Shown piece after piece: positions 62,392 to 64,000 of a DNA stretch of 64,000 bases; the first letter of the stretch is position 1, and each line of letters begins with the position of its first letter. The stretch is taken from contig JAQGBZ010000044.1 in NCBI GenBank assembly GCA_034687125.1, positions 62,001 to 126,000 of the forward strand, in the 5' to 3' direction. The translations under genes were made by a program, and so were the position numbers. The notes beneath the pieces were generated by a model. It searched no databases and was not told the DNA's origin. It saw only the letters and a program-made list of their open reading frames with translations. The DNA is from Neelides folsomi (taxonomy: Eukaryota; Arthropoda; Collembola; Neelipleona; Neelidae).

Positions 62392-63654
62392 CTACTGGCT
62401 CACGGCCGGGGATTTCTTGTCTTGGCTGTCTTGGGACGTGGGCGTGTTGCCGAGAGGCGGTCGGTCCGTGGTCGGAGGCCAAGAGTTGGGGCCACCTCCA
62501 GGGATGGGTGAGTCTGCACCAAAGGGCTCCGTGTCCAAGGCAGCGGCTGCATCATATTGGCTGTTCTCCAACCGTGTGATCAAACGCTCGTCCTCGTCAC
62601 CAAACTCTCCGCCCATGAGGGACGGTTCACCCACCACCATCACGTCTTGGGACGCTAAGGAGAAACTTGGCCCCGGTGATCTTTTCTTATTTGCTGAGGG
62701 CGGAGCTCCCGTTCCAGCTGGTCCGGTGGAATTGGACGCTGATCCTTTCCGTTTCCGTCGCTTCGACTGCGGCCGTTGGGTCTCTGAAAAAATAAACCCA
62801 GGTTTAACAATAAATTCCTTTGACTCTTTTTGGCCCACCCTGATAATTCCTATACATTTCACATACCGGGTGGAGCCACCATTCGTTGCCACTTCTGGAA
62901 AAGCGTCGTCTTCAGACAATCTCTCGGGGATAAGGCGTACGCTTTATGACGTGACATTAGCTCTTGCATCGGTTCCAATATTACACATAGCTACAAAATA
63001 AATAATAATTTATAATAAATAAAAATTATTTGATTCCCATTCTATTTAATAAATTGGTTAATATTAAAAAAGGTTACCCTTAGGTAATTGAGTGTCGAGT
63101 TGGTGAGTCCTTGGCGGGTGATGGGTTTCGTGAGTTGATCCAACATGGCGGGATTTTGTTCCTGAGCATGCATTGCGACCGCAGTTCTAAGAACCAATTC
63201 ACGGGATGCCCTCACAGCAAAATGCCACGACTTCATTCTCATAAGATCGTCAAATGTGAACTCGAGTATAAGCCTTCCTTCAGTGCAAACCTAAAGAAAA
63301 CAAACATAATTAATACTTTAATATTACAATAGTATTTATATTATTAATAATATAAATATTTATATTATTAATAATATAAATATTTATATTAAAATAATTA
63401 CATCAATGTAAGATTAGTAAAATGATCAAATCAATATGTAATATTAAAAATATTAAAAAATATATATTTAATTATTCTTACCTGAGTAAACATAGGTTTC
63501 CCATGAATCGTGGCCATGACACATTGGTCACAGTCGAGCGTGATACTGGTATTGTGGAAAGATTCCTTTGGATGTCGAAGGTTAAACGAGAGTTCTGTGA
63601 CCCCGCCTTCAAAGATGCTCCGGAAGTATCTCGGAATGAGGGTTCTTCCAATGG
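62392..63654 (-). CDS. Chi: LIM-domain-binding cofactor Chip/Ldb, 3' part
   Basis: Four minus-strand exons (63654-63482, 63290-63078, 62990-62867, 62783-62392) give about 299 residues; the first two bases complete a codon from an exon off the right edge. The dimerisation domain is recognisable (IGRTLIPRYFRSIFEGG, HNTSITLDCDQC, ILEFTFDDLMRMKSWHF, LCVILEPMQELMSRH). It is followed by the nuclear signal (SKRRKRK) and the LCCD and LIM-interaction domain (DVMVVGEPSLMGGEFGDEDE, RLITRLENSQYDA). The protein bridges LIM-homeodomain and GATA-type factors over enhancers and partners SSBP. The last intron is only 83 bases. The tail after the LIM-interaction domain is Pro/Gly-rich and divergent. A plus-strand frame across 62327-63001 is a shadow of this gene. 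Confidence 0.95.
62835..62846. repeat. half copy of the repeat end in a Chip intron
   Basis: GGCCCACCCTGA on the plus strand, inside the 83-base last intron of Chip, matches the inverse of the ACAGGGTGGGCC end. Confidence 0.3.
63330..63402. repeat. 24-bp A/T tandem repeat
   Basis: A unit like TATTTATATTATTAATAATATAAA (shown by position; period 24) occurs about two and a half times in a Chip intron and is itself partly palindromic. Confidence 0.65.
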
Positions 63655-64000
63655 CTGTAAACACAAATTGTCTCATTTAACTCCTCAATGACCCACTCAC
63701 AAAACCTCAATCAATGACAAGTTCGAACTCTCCAAATTGTTTACATTAATTTTACACAAGGGGAATTGAAAGAGGGGAACTTGTATTGAGATATATTATA
63801 TATACAACTACACCTATACTCATACTATCACTATCACCATTATAGGAGAGGTGAGCCGGTGGAATATATATACAGTATAGATCTTTTCCCTATCTCTTCT
63901 CTTCCCATATCCCCTCCCTTGTTCATATATAAGAAAACATAGTAAATGTGGCATTGGCGCTCCAGAACAGTTCTCCCTATTGATCTTCTCTCTCTCTCGC
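63655..64000. other. right edge, inside the Chip gene
   Basis: By gene order this is intron upstream of the first Chip exon seen here. I see no further Chip exon in it. It contains A/T-rich and CTCTCT-rich sequence. Confidence 0.5.

Noticed and set aside
62327-63001. Plus-strand 224-codon frame
   Set aside because: It overlaps two Chip exons and one intron in antisense and has no motif of its own; it is a shadow of the G/C-rich exon.
1-64000. tRNA, rRNA and CRISPR arrays
   Set aside because: No GGTTCGAATCC-type B box in a cloverleaf context, no rRNA-like stretch and no evenly spaced repeats were seen. CRISPR is not expected in this kind of genome.

Overview
This window is eukaryotic nuclear DNA, almost certainly from an arthropod and probably an insect or close relative. 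Genes are split by GT-AG introns, exons are clearly richer in G and C than the very A/T-rich surroundings, and the conserved genes look most like arthropod versions: a prenylatable dual-GAF phosphodiesterase, a loco-type RGS protein with PDZ, PTB, RGS and two Ras-binding domains, a Chip/Ldb cofactor and an AP-1 mu chain. I rebuilt the exon structures by hand from splice sites. Every multi-exon model below keeps one open frame across all its joins, which is the main support for the boundaries.

Layout. Positions 2-3388 (+) hold the 3' part of a CCDC142-like gene. Positions 5932-6411 (+) hold a weak two-exon candidate. Positions 8771-23638 (+) hold a 19-exon cyclic-nucleotide phosphodiesterase of the Pde6/PDE5/PDE11 group. 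The next two genes are on the minus strand: Nup50 (24729-26957) and an unrecognised 494-residue protein (27449-29241). Omega-amidase Nit2 (30085-31614, +) is divergent from the latter.

From 31.7 to 45.4 kb lies an accessory-looking run of at least eight small secreted or membrane genes on both strands. Most share one plan: a signal peptide, a low-complexity spacer, one hydrophobic segment and a short amphipathic helix. Several have TATA-like boxes close to the start. Two outliers are a four-exon protein with a DM4/DM12-like cysteine tail and a single-exon 296-residue protein. Then come AP-1 mu (46380-48290, -), loco/RGS12 (49796-57643, -) and the 3' two-thirds of Chip/Ldb (62392-63654, -), which runs off the right edge.

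Housekeeping and signalling genes (cGMP hydrolysis, nuclear transport, nitrogen salvage, clathrin adaptor, G-protein signalling, LIM-homeodomain cofactor) show no operon-like link; this is an ordinary animal gene neighbourhood. The spaces and introns carry short non-autonomous inverted-repeat elements. One family has ends resembling ACAGGGTGGGCC. There are also two longer elements, and one 418-bp element with 23-bp terminal repeats, internal GGCCGG-type repeats and a 30-codon arginine-rich reading frame. I found no rRNA, CRISPR or recognisable tRNA gene.
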